From: Tillus elongatus
Lineage: Eukaryota; Arthropoda; Insecta; Coleoptera; Cleridae
Assembly (NCBI GenBank): GCA_964006375.1
Contig: OZ023267.1
Coordinates: forward strand, 87,363,406 to 87,427,405
Length of the DNA stretch: 64,000 nucleotides
Direction: 5' to 3'
Below, piece after piece: positions 45,226 through 57,349 of this stretch (the stretch's first letter is position 1; every line of letters starts with the position of its first letter). The notes beneath the pieces were generated by a model. The model did not search any database, was not told the origin of the DNA, and saw only the letters and a program-made list of their open reading frames with translations. The position numbers were made by a program, and so were the translations under genes.

Positions 45226-47433
45226 CATTTCTACGGTAAAGCTCAATATATCCGTTATTATACAAGGTACGAAAAAAAATTGTGTACTTTAATTATATCT
45301 TGAGCTGCATCTTACAAAATTATTCTAACATTCACAGGATGGCCCATAAATCGTTGGTGATACAATTTTTTTTTTCGAACACTCCTTATATTATTACACT
45401 TTTGCATTTTTCGTCGAATTATAATGCATGTTTGTTGGGAAAACAAATTGATAGCGTCCGGGTACTATTTATCCTAGTCTTCTGTTAGAGAAGGGTTTTG
45501 ATATCCAATGTGTTATATTATTTGAGGTGCTGCACATGTATGCACTTGAACTTGGTTGCTAGCATCTACGTTATCATTCGATAAATCGTGTAATAAAGAT
45601 TAGAAGAAATTATGACAGTAATAAAGATATTAGATTTTTGCTTAACTTAAATAAATTTCAATGCATATTTGTGTATTATTATAAAGATATTAGATTTTTG
45701 CTTAACTTAAATAATTTTTAATGCATATTTGTGTATTATTAAGAAAAAATATTTAGATGAACATGTATCATTGTAAAACTAAATAGAGAACACAATGTAA
45801 GTTAAAAAGCAAATAAGGGTTGTGTATCATGAAAGCCCTTACATAATTTCAGTTCTGAACGTCAAGCGGACTGGGATAGATATAATTAAATATTCAAATG
45901 AAAGGATTCTTTGCAGAAAATTAAATTTTAAGTGAACACCCTACGCGTTTCGACCAACTAAGTAGCCATTTTCAGGGGTACATCTAAAAACACAATAAAA
46001 AGGGCTGTCAGAAAACATTGTTTTCTGGTAGGCAATTGTGCTTATTGAAGTACAATGGTATCACAACAATCAATACAGGAAACCTCTAGGTTAAAATCTA
46101 AAGTCAATCAGTAAAAATGTCAAAAAGGTACATTAGAAGCTAAGAAAGCTACAGTAAATTAAAAAAGCTACAGTAAAAACAAGTTAAAAGCTAAAACAGT
46201 GCTAAAATATGCCGCTGATACACAGTAAGCTAATGACAAGGTTTAAAAAAATCTATTGCGAAATTAAAAATCTGTCCTTAAGAGTTAACTGCCAGAGAAA
46301 ACAAAACAGTAGGCAACACAATCAAGCAAAACCCCCATGAGAACTCCTAAGGAGTGCAAAAATTCGTAAAATGAAACCATAAAACAAAATGGCTTCCGTA
46401 CTTACTTTTCAATTCTTGAAAAGTGAAGTCAAAAGTATACGAAAGGTTGACCAAGTTGGAACTTCATCTATTGCACACCAGTGGTCCAACGACATCGCAT
46501 CCCAATGTGCCAGAAATCGATTGTCCATCCAAACCCAATCAATATAAAATGGCGATTTAATCACGAAGCATGAAGAAAGGTCGGCCATTTATAAGAATAT
46601 GGAAATACTATTTTCTTTGTTTTCCTTAAAGCGTTTACATTATTGTTTGACATTATGCTAACTATAACTTTAAATGTCAACGAATTGACAGAACAATGTT
46701 GCCAAAAGTCACAATGCCATAAATAAATTGAAGCTGGGATGTGAACTCCGAAATGCGAATTAAAAAATTATTCATATCGATTCATTTAAATAATATAAAG
46801 AAAAAAATAAGTTTCATATCACATTTTCCATTTTCGTATATATCAACCTAGCCTTGGAGTTTTTTCCATAACGCAACTTACTTCATCACCTAAGTGTATC
46901 ATTGAACCTGTTTAAACTTATTTATGCTAAATTTATGTCCTAATTTTTTAAAGCAATTCATTCAAAGCGTAAAAGCTGACAGCGTGTTATAATTTCAGTA
47001 TGAAAATCACTCAAATCGTTATACATTTCCTAGGTTGGGGACACTCACAATAAACAAATTATTATACGCCCATCCTAGCTTATTTTATTCAACATCATAT
47101 TGCATAGCAATGTCCATTTCTAACAACTAGAAATATCATTCTCAGATTTAAAGAAAAAATTATTCCGGAAGAACTTAAATTACAATTAGTATTTAACAAG
47201 CTTGTATTTTAGCACGTTGAATCTGCAGTTTAGTGGAAATATCCCTGTTATATTTCATGAAAATCAGACAGACCCGTTTCAAAGATACATCCATTTTGAT
47301 GAGGGAATTTACAATTTGACATGGGAAAATTTGCCGGTCGGAACTGGCCAACAAACCCAGCCTTCTAGGCTTTCCAGTGTCATAAAACAAACCGGAAGTC
47401 TCTATGTGGCATAAAATAACACCTCTATATTTT
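45226..47433. other. AT-rich stretch with only small repeats
   Basis: No gene recognised. Contains the 60-bp duplication at 45,621-45,740 and a CGTTTCGACC...CATTTTCAGGGG motif at 45,945-45,985. Short open frames at 45,282 and 47,202 have no motif. Confidence 0.3.
45621..45740. repeat. 60-bp tandem duplication
   Basis: Two adjacent 60-bp copies (45,621-45,680 and 45,681-45,740) starting ATAAAGATATTAGATTTTTG, differing at two positions: a recent duplication. Confidence 0.95.
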
Positions 47434-48036
47434 TACTATTTAAAGCAATACAGATTTGACTTTTTGCACAGCCATACAATGATAAGTCACAGTTTTTAAG
47501 ATACTCAACTAAAATCTGAACTGTAAACACACCCTACTTCAAATTCATAGACCGGGTCAACTCCCCATATTTTGCTTCGCGTTAAATATATCGAAAAAAA
47601 TTATTACAGAATGTTGTTCAGAATATTAGTCTAACCCCACATACCAAGGTTTATGACAAGACTTGCATGTTTAATTTTTTCGCTTTTTTGGTCTTACGCA
47701 AAATTATTACAAGTTTATTTTAATTTTTTTTCTTTATTTTGGTCTTACACAAAATTATTAAAAGTTAATTTTTTAATTTAGTAATGAGAGTGCCATTGAA
47801 AATAATAATTTAACACATTGACAATTTAATAGTGTTATGTATTCAAATATTTCAGTAAAATAAATAGGACTAACGAGGGAATAATTATTTTATTCTTGTT
47901 GGAATACAATTTTTGTTAATTGATTAAATTTAGGAAAAAGTTATAACAATAGTAAATTTTGATAGTGCAAATAATTAACTATCAAATGTGATCCCTCTCG
48001 ACTCGTCCTCCGTCTATTCGTACACATATTTCGATT

Positions 48037-48969
48037 ATGTCTAGCTACTCGTCCAAGTTCCGGGATGCTGATTTATTGACACGCTTGACTTATTCTGGCA
48101 CAAAGTTCATCTCGATTTCTGGGCCTTGTTTTATAAACCTTTTTTATCCTTTGTCACAAAAAAAATCAAGAGTTCTCAGAGGCCACAGTTTAAAAGGACT
48201 GTTTCTTCCTATCCAGCACAGAGGAAATATTTGGTTCAACCATGGACAAACAATCCTTGAATTGTGATTGGATGCACCAGTTAGCTGCAAGCACGTATCC
48301 TGTCGCATATTAAGAGGAAGATTCTCAATTTTGCATCCCAAAATTCACCATCAAAGAAGCTAACTAAACTATCAACATTCAACGGTTGTGAAAAGAAAAA
48401 AGCACCTATTATTCCGATTCCTAAAATCCCACACCAGGTATTGACTTTCTGGGAATATTGACGTTTGCAGTTTATAACCCAGTGAGATTGTCTCTGGACC
48501 ATTTTCTACATTTTTGAGACGATACAACCCCATTACTGGTGAATGTAGCCTCATTAGAAAATGTTTGTCATCCAAAAAGATACCTTGGGCAAAATAACAA
48601 TAGTGCAATATTTTATTATCATCACCTTGTTTCAATGTATTTAAGAACTTTGGTTTATAGTGCTTGATCTTGTGGCGAACAAAATATCTTATAATTTCTA
48701 AAATCCTTTCTTATATTTAGTTATGGCGATATCTCTCGAAGGCTCACACATGGATTTTTCCGTTTTGCCCCAAATATAGCGTTATCCTCAGGATGTGGGT
48801 ACATTCGACAAGTTTGATCATTCTGAGGGATTTTAATAACACTGACAATTTCATTGAAAAGAGCATTTATAGCGGCTGCTTTTCCATGAGTAGTGGGAGC
48901 AGATTGGGGATGTCTCAAGTTAAACTCTGCAGCAACTTCTCTGCTACTACGAGCGTGATCACCTAACAA
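48037..48969 (-). pseudogene. Tc1/mariner/IS630-like transposase
   Basis: From the Met at 48,969 a helix-turn-helix-like region reads SSREVAAEFNLRHPQSAPTT, then CVSLREIS. Later frames give FSNEATFTSNGV near 48,560, VNTWCGILGIGIIGAFFF near 48,440 and WIGRNSPFKLWPLRTLDFF near 48,160. This is the layout of insect IS630/Tc1-mariner transposases, where 'WIGR-GPI-WPPRSPD--P-DFF' is typical. The second catalytic Asp is lost: the expected 'DGAP-H' is TGASNHN. The final 'SPDLTP' is RTLD. At least three frameshifts; inactive. Confidence 0.7.
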
Positions 48970-49175
48970 CCGGATTATTTAGAATTTTTCTCCTAAAGTC
49001 AATATCATTTTAATTCGGTAATCACCGAATAAACTAGAAGCAATAAAGTCAAAGTTTAATCTGACAGAGATTGGTGGCTAGAGTAAAATTATTACTTTCC
49101 ATGACACTCTTATTATTAATATAACAAAAAGCAATGACGTCAAAGTTAATCTGACATATATTTATGACAACTGTC

Positions 49176-49178
<3 letters not shown>

Positions 49179-49237
<59 letters not shown>
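49179..49237. repeat. (AT)n microsatellite
   Basis: About 59 bp of TA dinucleotides inside the long-inverted-repeat transposon, just inside its right arm. Confidence 0.95.
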
Positions 49238-49240
<3 letters not shown>

Positions 49241-49675
49241 AATTATAACTTTCGCTTCTTATTTATTTATTTATTATTTAATTAAAAAATAAACTTGTAG
49301 TAATTTTGTGTAAGACCAACATAATGAAAAAAAAATGCGAACTTTGTCATGAAACTCGTTACGTGGGGTTAGAATAATATTCTAAACAACATTTTCCCAT
49401 AATGTATTTCGATATCACTTCTAAAAGTGGCACAGTCTGGGATAGACTAATTAAACACTCAATCAAAGGCTTCTGATCCAAACATTAAATATTATTTTTA
49501 ATAAATATTTATTTTGATATCTCTAACGCAAAGCAAACCATCGATATTTGACCTTGTTTGTGGATTCGTAGTAAACTGTGATTACAGTTCAGATTTCAGT
49601 TGAGTGTCTTAAAAAATAAGACCCGTCAACCTGTATGGCTGTGCAAAAACTAAAATCTGTATTCCTTTAAGTAGT

Positions 49676-51750
49676 GATATATGGCTGTATTCATCTTAAA
49701 ATTCAACGTTTCGGCTCCTGCTTTGGAGTCATTTTCAGGGGGTTAAAAATGGAGATAAATGAGCTCTAAGGCCTCACTCCGCCTACTCCCCAAATTTCTC
49801 GAGTTTTAGCAAATTGTGCGTGCAGTTGAACCCGAGAACCAAGTATTTCTCACACTAATGGCGACGAAAATATTTCAGAACATATATACGAGTATATAAA
49901 CATATAACCTGTTGAATGAACCTCAGAAATGGTTTTCAAAGGCTCCATAGTTTGTGCCTGTTTGAAAAGAGTTCTAAAATTTCAAATTCGCTGCTTTTCT
50001 ATAATCAAGATTTTGTTTCTCAAAATTCGCTTACACGTAAATTCACTCATTAATGTCAATACGTAGTTTAAACGCAAAGGCCAGAGATGCAAATATTAAA
50101 AAAATGAAATGTCAAAATGCAACAACTTTTTAGTAAAATGTTAATAGAGTTATGAAATATGTTTTGCAGCGCTTTACAGCAAATGATCATGCGCTTACAG
50201 TTATGTTAAATAAAGTTATATGTTGCTCAATAAAGAACCTACAATGGTACGTCGTTATACTTCTTCCACTAATTTTTAAATATTTTATTATCTGGTGTAA
50301 TTAATAATTAACAAGAAATAAATTATACTTCCACAATTTTAGATGAGTGGTTTGTAATAATGGCTTTTTAATTGTTTGTAGCTGGCCTATATACTAAAAA
50401 TGTGCGCCTATGTAGTCCCACTTTATACAAAGTACTCGTTGTGAATCTCCACCGACAGTAATTAATCATTGTCTAGACTTTTTCTTTTCGAGTAAATTCA
50501 GTATTCACCAGTTAACTTAAATAAATAACTTATTACTAATTCATTCCCATATTATATTACATCTAAAAAGTGTTCAGCTAATTAGAAAACGGCTTCAGTA
50601 ATACTAGACTGTTTGTTCTAGTACGATTAATTTTCGTAGCATGTCACTTTCGGTAACCAAAATGAAAAAGCTCTTATTTAGTGCCTCTTTTATATCAACC
50701 TAATTAGAAAACCTGGACATATCTACGGAACAAGAGGTAAGGCGAAAAATTAGCATGTCCCAAAAATGCAGCAGACCATTGATCAACGGTCACACATTTA
50801 TCTTGATCCCAAGATATATAACATTGTACCGGAATCCCTCAAGAATCTGAGCTCCCAAGTTGTTTTTAAAGTATAAACTAAGTCTTGAATAAATCAATTA
50901 CCCAGACAGAAACGCATCGGTTGATTGATGCTGGAAGTTACTTTGCCCATTGATTGTGCGACCTCACGTGTTTTAGGTGTTTATGATAGCGCATAGAAGG
51001 GTGTGTGAGTGTGTTAGTGAATGTACATGAACCTTTTCATGTCCGTCAAGATTTAGCAATGCTTGTAGAAATTTTGTAGTTATATTCATATTGGTTGATA
51101 CAAGTGAAGTGTTGATAATCTCTTAGTTTTTAATTTCCTAAAATGCTGTATAATTCCTATGCATGTAGAGATACGTCGGTGTAACAGAAAGCAACATCAC
51201 TATGAACCTGGTAAATATACTTATGAGAATGTAACCGCTATGCAGGTTTTCCTTTATGGGTGTTATCATTTTCATTTACCTTTTAAAGTTAAAAGTATAC
51301 GCTTACAGTAGATTATGGTTTAGGTCATTTTGAATTTATTTGGTTTGTTATATTGAATGTAATTTTGCTGAATAAACATTATATTACTACTATTATATTA
51401 TATATAAACAGAAAACAATTTCATCGTATTTGCAGACGCAATAAATGCCGCAAATGTAACCTGATTCGTTTGTTTCGATATATTCAGAGTATTGGCCAAA
51501 CCCATTTTTCAACATGTGGTGTGGAAATACAATTACTCAAAGCATAATGGAAGGTGAATTATTGTGTGTATTATATGTTTGTAACATTACACAAAGTAAA
51601 TATGTTTGAAGGCCTAACAGTTGAAAGAACATAGTCCTTCGTTGTCTCTGTCAATTTGTGATGATTCGATAACTGATATTATAAAACATACAAAAGAAGA
51701 AATACAATATGAGGTATCCGGGTAGTACTTAATTATGACTTTCAAATTGA
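49676..51750. other. AT-rich stretch without recognised genes
   Basis: Contains a CAACGTTTCGGCTCC...CATTTTCAGGGG motif at 49,701-49,743. Short frames such as 51,353-51,547 carry an HRICRRNKCRKC stretch but no family I can name. Confidence 0.3.
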
Positions 51751-51754
51751 AAGT

Positions 51755-52435
51755 GAGCGAAGAAAACTAAGCGGTCCTATGTAAAATCAGTGTATCCACC
51801 AATAAGGCTTGACTATGGCGGAGGTGCTTTAATCATAAACTATATGAATTATTGTAAACTGGATTATCAAGCTGACAAAGGTCGTACACGTACGATGAGC
51901 ACACACTTAGAATTCACTTGGAAAGTTCTTACGAATAAAATGTTTACGAATCCGGTAGGATAACGCCATAGGGGACATCGTAATTACTTTATATGGATAA
52001 GATGGATACATATCTCAATAACAGTGGAGTGAGATCATAGAAAAGAAAGGCTTCGGTCAGAGATAATATGTTATATGAGACGGCTTTAAAATTTGAAACT
52101 AAACAGAAAAAGACTAAGCGGTTTCGAGCACATAAAATAAATTGAGCCACCAGTAAAATTTGAATATGACTGAAACGCTTAAATCATAAACTATATGAAT
52201 TATAAAATGAATGATTGAGCTGACAAAGTGCGAACACCTATGAGCGGCATGGTACACACTTAGAATTCACTCAGAATGTCCCGTCTGAATAAAATCTTTT
52301 CGAACCCGATAGGATAACGTCGTAGAGGAAGACCATGAATACCTTACATGGAAAGGTGGAAACAGATCTCAAAATCAACAGAATGCGATTATAGAGAAAA
52401 ATAGCCTCGGTCAGAAACAATATGTGTTAGAAAGG
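51755..52435. repeat. diverged tandem duplication, ~350-bp unit
   Basis: Two copies (about 51,755-52,085 and 52,105-52,435) share, in order, AAACTATATGAATTAT, TTAGAATTCACT, GATAACG, ATCTCAA and CCTCGGTCAGARAYAATATG or close variants, with many substitutions. Noncoding. Confidence 0.7.
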
Positions 52436-52540
52436 AAATTTCGATGGTTTGTAGTAATCTAAGCAAACTGAAGCCTTAGATTACTGCTACCCATCGAAGT
52501 TTCCTTTCTAACCGGATTACACATATTTTTCTCTATAATC
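52387..52540. repeat. hairpin at the end of the duplicated unit
   Basis: The inner arms GTTAGAAAGGAAATTTCGAT (52,426 on) and its partner ending TTTCCTTTCTAAC (52,512) flank an 11-nt loop. The outer arms GATTATAGAGAAAAATA (52,387) and TATTTTTCTCTATAATC (52,524) also pair. Confidence 0.85.
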
Positions 52541-52553
52541 GTACTCTCTATAC

Positions 52554-52732
52554 ATATATAATATATAATATATAATATATAATATATAATATATAATATA
52601 TAATATATAATATATAATATATAATATATAATATATAATATATAATATATAATATATAATATATAATATATAATATATAATATATAATATATAATATATA
52701 ATATATAATATATAATATATAATATATAATAA
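52554..52732. repeat. (TATATAA)n satellite, 7-bp unit
   Basis: About 25 copies of a 7-bp unit, almost perfect. As 7 is not a multiple of 3, each frame reads a 7-residue cycle (ILYIIYY on the minus strand) with no stop, giving false ORFs. Confidence 0.95.
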
Positions 52733-53443
52733 TGCCATACCACAGTAGGAACATAAACGAAGGTCAAATCAGGGTTGTCAAAATCAAGAATCAAAATTGG
52801 TTTAGTCAATAATGGGTTTGTCAAATTAGGGTAGTCAAGTCTGGGTTGTCAAAATCAAGTAAAGGCGCTGGCAGTATGGTCTACGTCTTACCATAGCATT
52901 CACCCAAGAATTGAAAGCAGGAAAGATGTTGAAAAATTTGTAGTAACTCAAGTAAATGGCCAGACAGGCAGAGAACGTCAATTCCGGGTTTGTCAAGATC
53001 AAGTGACGCCGCTGGCACTATAGTCTACGTCTTACCATAGCAAACACATAAGGTTGAAGCATGGTAGATTGTGAGAAAAATATTTGTGACTTATGTGCCG
53101 GCCAGAGAGACAGAAACCTAAAAGTAAAAAAACTGTTTAGCATAGCTGGCATTCGCCCATCGACAAATTCTTTATCTATAACGATGGTCGCCGACGAAGC
53201 TATCACTAAAAGAACATAGCTGAAACCATCGACAAATTGTTCTAGCAAACGATAGTTCGCCAACAAAATAAAAATAAAATCAAATCAGGTGTTTCACAAC
53301 CAGGTATATTAAACAAAAGAAAAGCATAAGGGCTGCTCGGAATAGTTGGTATGCGCCCATCGACTAATTTTGTTCGATAACAATAGACGCTGGCCAAACT
53401 AATTACGGAACATAAGTGGCTATAACTACCGACAGATGACTTT

Positions 53444-55805
53444 CTAACACGATAGTACTGCCACAGAAATGAAAATAACAAGATGAAAGTCAAAATCGGG
53501 CATGTCACAATCGGTGGTAGTTGGCGACTGATTTAAAACAAAAACAAAAAGATGGGGGTTTGGGGCATAGGGGAAGGAATCCAGATAGGGAAATAAGGAA
53601 TTCTGAAGCTCTGAAGATGAAGGAGAGAATAGGTCGAAACAAGGAAAATCGTATCGAGTTTTACTGGCCTTGTAAGCCTTCCTCAAACGCTGTTGCACTT
53701 CCACAAACAATTCTGGGAGATCATGCAAATCCTCTTGCCAACGTGATTTTTCCTCGATAATCGGTAGGTTAACGGAATTTTCAGAGACAGAACTACCATC
53801 CACAGGCACATTTCTACCAAACATCAGAAAAGACGGAGAATGTCCAGTCACGTCATGCTTTGCCAAGCGTATCGCTTGAGCGATCAGAAAGATATTTTCA
53901 TCCCATGTTTTATGGGAGTCACCAATAAAAGAAGCGATAGCTGTAACCAGAACCTTGTTGACCCGTTCGGTATGCTTTATCTGAGGGTGGTAGAATGCAT
54001 TATACCAAGTCGACTGAATTTTGTAGGGAGAGAAAGCTAGTAAATTGTTTCGAGGTAAACTGAGAACCATTATCAAACAAAATAATTTGCGGCACTCCAA
54101 AAATGAGGAAGTTCTGTTCCAAAAACTTGATGGCTGAGGTAGTGGTAGCCTTTACCACCGGCTGTACCAAGACAAACTTTGTGAACCAGTCGGTGCAAAC
54201 GACAAGATATTGATTTCCTTTCTTAAAACGTGGAAAAGGACCCATAATGTCAACATAAATTAACTGAAACGGAAAATTCACATTCTTGTAATTACCCATG
54301 TGACTAAGGGCTTCTGAGTTGAAGGTTTATTTGCCCCACATGTAGTACGATGTTTAACGTGTTGATAGACTGATTTTCAGATCTTCGGCCAAATACCTTT
54401 GATAGAGTTTTTGCGAAACCAAAATGGCCTGAGGTATGTTGATCATGACACTGATCCAAAATTTGCTCACGATTTGAGGTAGGTACCACTATCTTCCAAT
54501 CAGACAGGTTGAATTCACTCTGGTGTAACGAGCGAATGTGTTCATAGAGAACGCCATTATTCACCGCAAAATCAGGGTATTTTTCGTTGTCTTCGAAAAC
54601 TATTTTTATCATCTCAAGGTACCAATCATCCGGCTTTAAGTCGGTAGCACTCAACAGTGACACATGCCTAGATAAAAAGTCAGCAACAACATTCTGAGCC
54701 TCCTTGCGATGCTTAATGGCAAAAGAAAATTGACTTAAACGTAAGCACCAGCGAGCCAATCTACCTGTAGGTTCCCTAAGGTGATGAAGCCATATCAGAC
54801 AAGCATGATCAGTGAAAACAGTAAGGTCATCTGTACCCTCAACATAGCCACCAAAGCGTTCGACACCAAACAAGACAGCGAGACATTCTCTCTCCGTCAC
54901 ACTGTATTTCCTTTCTTACTTAGTCAAAGTGCGACTGTCATAAGCGATAGGATGTTCAAAACCATCAGTTTTTTGAAAGATAACAGCACCGATGCCCACA
55001 TCAGAAGCATCTGTCTGTATTGAAAAAGGTTTTTCGAAATTAGGATTCGCCAAAACTGGAGCGGAAACCAAACGTTCCTTGAGCAGCTTAAATGCAGACT
55101 TGGGCTCATCCGTCCATTTAATAGGCTGACCCTTCTTACGACCATGCAGTAACGCAGTTATTGGGGCGCTGATAGTAGAGAAATCCTTGATAAACCTGCG
55201 GTACCACTGTAACAGACCTATGACTTGACGTACCTCGGTAGTATTATTCGGTGGAGGAACTTCTAAAATGCTGGCAACCTTCTTAAGATCCGTTCTGATA
55301 CCTTCTTTTTCAATAACAGCCGAGAAAAGAAAGAGACTATAAACAAAATTCACACTTGTCTAAGTTTATGGTTAGACCCGCTATAAAAAGTCTTCGTTGT
55401 ATTTCCAAAAGAATATCGACATGTTGCTGAAAGGAATTTGTCGCTATGATGATGTCATCCAAGTAGACAAAGACATATGGTTCCAAATCAGGACCTAAGA
55501 TAGAATCCATCAGACGTTGCATGGTCTGTGAAACCTTTCTCAACCCGAAAGGCATTGAGCGCAAATGATATAAGCCCCTTGCATGCACTTGAAAAGCTGT
55601 CTTAATCTTTGAAGAATCGCCCAATGGTATCTGCCAAAAAGCTTTGCGCATGTCTATGGAAGACAAATAACGAGAATCGCTAAGTTTGTTCAAGATAGAG
55701 TCGATAAGAGGTAGCGGATAAGAATCCTTGACAGTGACTTCATTGAGTTTGCGACCATCAAAACACATCCTGTAGGTATCATTCTTTTTCTTGACCAGTA
55801 GTCGG
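53444..55805 (-). pseudogene. pol: gypsy-like pol remnant: reverse transcriptase, RNase H, integrase
   Basis: Reading leftward: the reverse transcriptase begins at the inverted junction with GRKLNEVTVKDSYPLP, then IDMRKAFWQIPLGD, RSMPFGLRKVSQTMQRLM and YVFVYLDDIIIATNS (catalytic YLDD near 55,460). The rest of the polymerase and RNase H lie at 54,304-55,353, with IQTDASDVGIGAVIF and VFTDHACLIWLHHL. The integrase core at 54,000-54,299 has LIYVDIMGPFPRF and IILFDNGSQFTSKQ. The tail near 53,800 has HDVTGHSPSFLMFGRNVPVD. Four or more breaks and an interruption at 54,900 make it dead. No LTR was found. Confidence 0.85.
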
Positions 55806-55833
55806 TACTACTGGTCAAGAAAAAGGATGATAC
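55776..55833. repeat. inverted junction inside the reverse transcriptase
   Basis: Arms 55,776-55,802 and 55,807-55,833 are reverse complements with one mismatch and a 4-nt spacer (CGGT). They mark where the gypsy-like pol flips strand. Confidence 0.9.
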
Positions 55834-55960
55834 GTCAATATCGTTTATCGCCTGCCTTACAAAAACATCTAAATAAGGAAATTGATCAGATGTTATCTCT
55901 TGGCGTAATTGAACCTTCTAATTCACCCTGGTCTAGCTAGGTTCCTTTAATATGATGAAC
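55807..55960 (+). pseudogene. pol: inverted N-terminal fragment of a gypsy-like reverse transcriptase
   Basis: The plus strand reads QYRLSPALQKHLNKEIDQML and SLGVIEPSNSPWSS, then a stop. This is the part of reverse transcriptase that should precede the minus-strand piece beginning at 55,805. It points away from it, so an inversion or a head-to-head second copy is present. Confidence 0.7.
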
Positions 55961-56479
55961 TAATACTTTGTTCCAGAACATTCTCAACGGATTTTTTCTT
56001 TACTTAAACGCTCTCCCAGGAAAATAGGACATATCATTTATTAACAAAGCCATATTGCGTCTTTAGATGTTTGAATTTTTAACGTGCTTTCCTAGCCTGC
56101 AGTAAAGCGGTTTACGGTACTTGAAGATTTAGTGATTTTTCATCAAAATAATTTTAAAATCAAAACATTAATTTCTTACGGGTTTATTTTGAATAATTAA
56201 AGCAGTAACGAAACGCAATCGTTACAATGTTTATGCAAATGGTTGGAAATAGGCAGCTTATCAAGAGAGTTTTTTTATACAAGACTAGAGTAACATGCTG
56301 CAGGTCACGCAAGCAGTAACAAAGTCGATAATTGTATCTGATAATTGTATGCGCAACTGGGATCTTTTCTACCGTAATGACTATGTCTCTTCTTGATGTT
56401 CCCACGCATACAGGGGGACGGATTTCATATAAAAGGACCTGTGTTTGCACAGGCGAGATAGACTAGATCTGGCTCTCAG
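55961..56479. other. noncoding stretch, nothing recognised
   Basis: No motif in any frame. GC rises towards the satellite to the right. Confidence 0.3.
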
Positions 56480-56990
56480 ACGGTCTTAACCTCATCACCG
56501 CCGCCTCCAAACAGTTTGGAATATCTGGCGCCAAGTTCAATACATGTCGGCTGCACTAGCTCATACAGGGTGTTTCTCTGTAAAACCCATTTAGTCGTCT
56601 CTGTTGGCAAAACACTGCCGCCTCTCCCACAGTTTGAAATATCCTAGAGAAAGTGGCTGGCGCCAGTTTCAATACGTGTCGACTGCACTGGCTCATACAA
56701 GGTGTTCAAACAGTTTGGAATATCTGAGAGCAAGTGGCTGGCGTCAAGTTCAATACGTATAGACTGCACTAGCTCATACAGGGTGTTCCTATGTAAAACC
56801 CATTTAGTCGTCTCTGTTGGCAAAACACTGCCGCCTCTCCCACAGTTTGAAATATCCTAGAGCAAGTGGCTGGCGCTAGTTTCAATACGTGTCGACTGCA
56901 CTGGCTCATACAAGGTGTTCCTCTGTAAGACCCATTGATATTGTCTGTTGGCAGTCGCTGCCGCCCCATACATGGTGGAATTCATCTAAG
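56480..56990. repeat. ~130-bp satellite, four units
   Basis: CAGTTTGRAATATC starts at 56,512, 56,631, 56,710 and 56,841; units share GTGGCTGGCG, TTCAATACGTGTCGACTGCA and GCTCATACARGGTGTTC. The spacing of 79 bp at the second step marks a shortened unit. Noncoding. Confidence 0.85.
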
Positions 56991-57153
56991 CACAGGCCCG
57001 CCGTCCTGAGGGCCATTCACTGTATCCTCTCCCTACAGCCCAGGTTCCCAACTATCCAGTAAATTGGGTCAGAGATAATAAAAATCTCGGGGCTGCTTCA
57101 AGACGGCGGATAGTTCGGCAGACTAGCGTGAACCAGCAGAAACCAGACGAAAT

Positions 57154-57167
57154 GGGGGGGGGGGGGG
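57154..57167. repeat. G14 homopolymer
   Basis: Fourteen G in a row; length may be an assembly artefact. Confidence 0.85.
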
Positions 57168-57349
57168 ACAACGCTGAAAACGGTGAGTGTACCTTTGCAA
57201 ATAATTTATATCGCCCGCCCCCTTTTATTTAAGCAAGCGCAAAGCCCGTAAAACAAAAAAAGTCTCAACTAGTTAGATATGTAGAAGCATTGTCAATATG
57301 GATTTAATTTCTAGCACTCCTTCCCGATCGATATATCTAAACTAAACGT

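Larger units (their letters stand above)
47434..49675 (-). mobile_element. DNA transposon with long terminal inverted repeats and Tc1/mariner/IS630-like relic
   Basis: The left end (ACTATTTAAAGCAATACAG, then TTTTTGCACAGCCATAC and ACTCAACTAAAATCTGAACT) matches the reverse complement of the right end at 49,600-49,675. The match continues inward over about 280 bp on the left, to TTGGTCTTACGCAAAATTAT at 47,690, and 380 bp on the right. The right arm holds extra sequence near 49,430-49,530. A transposase relic lies between on the minus strand. Such long inverted ends are uncommon for this superfamily. Confidence 0.75.

Noticed and set aside
52459..52824. Three overlapping minus-strand frames of 68-121 residues
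   Set aside because: Generated by the 7-bp satellite, which cannot make a stop in these frames.
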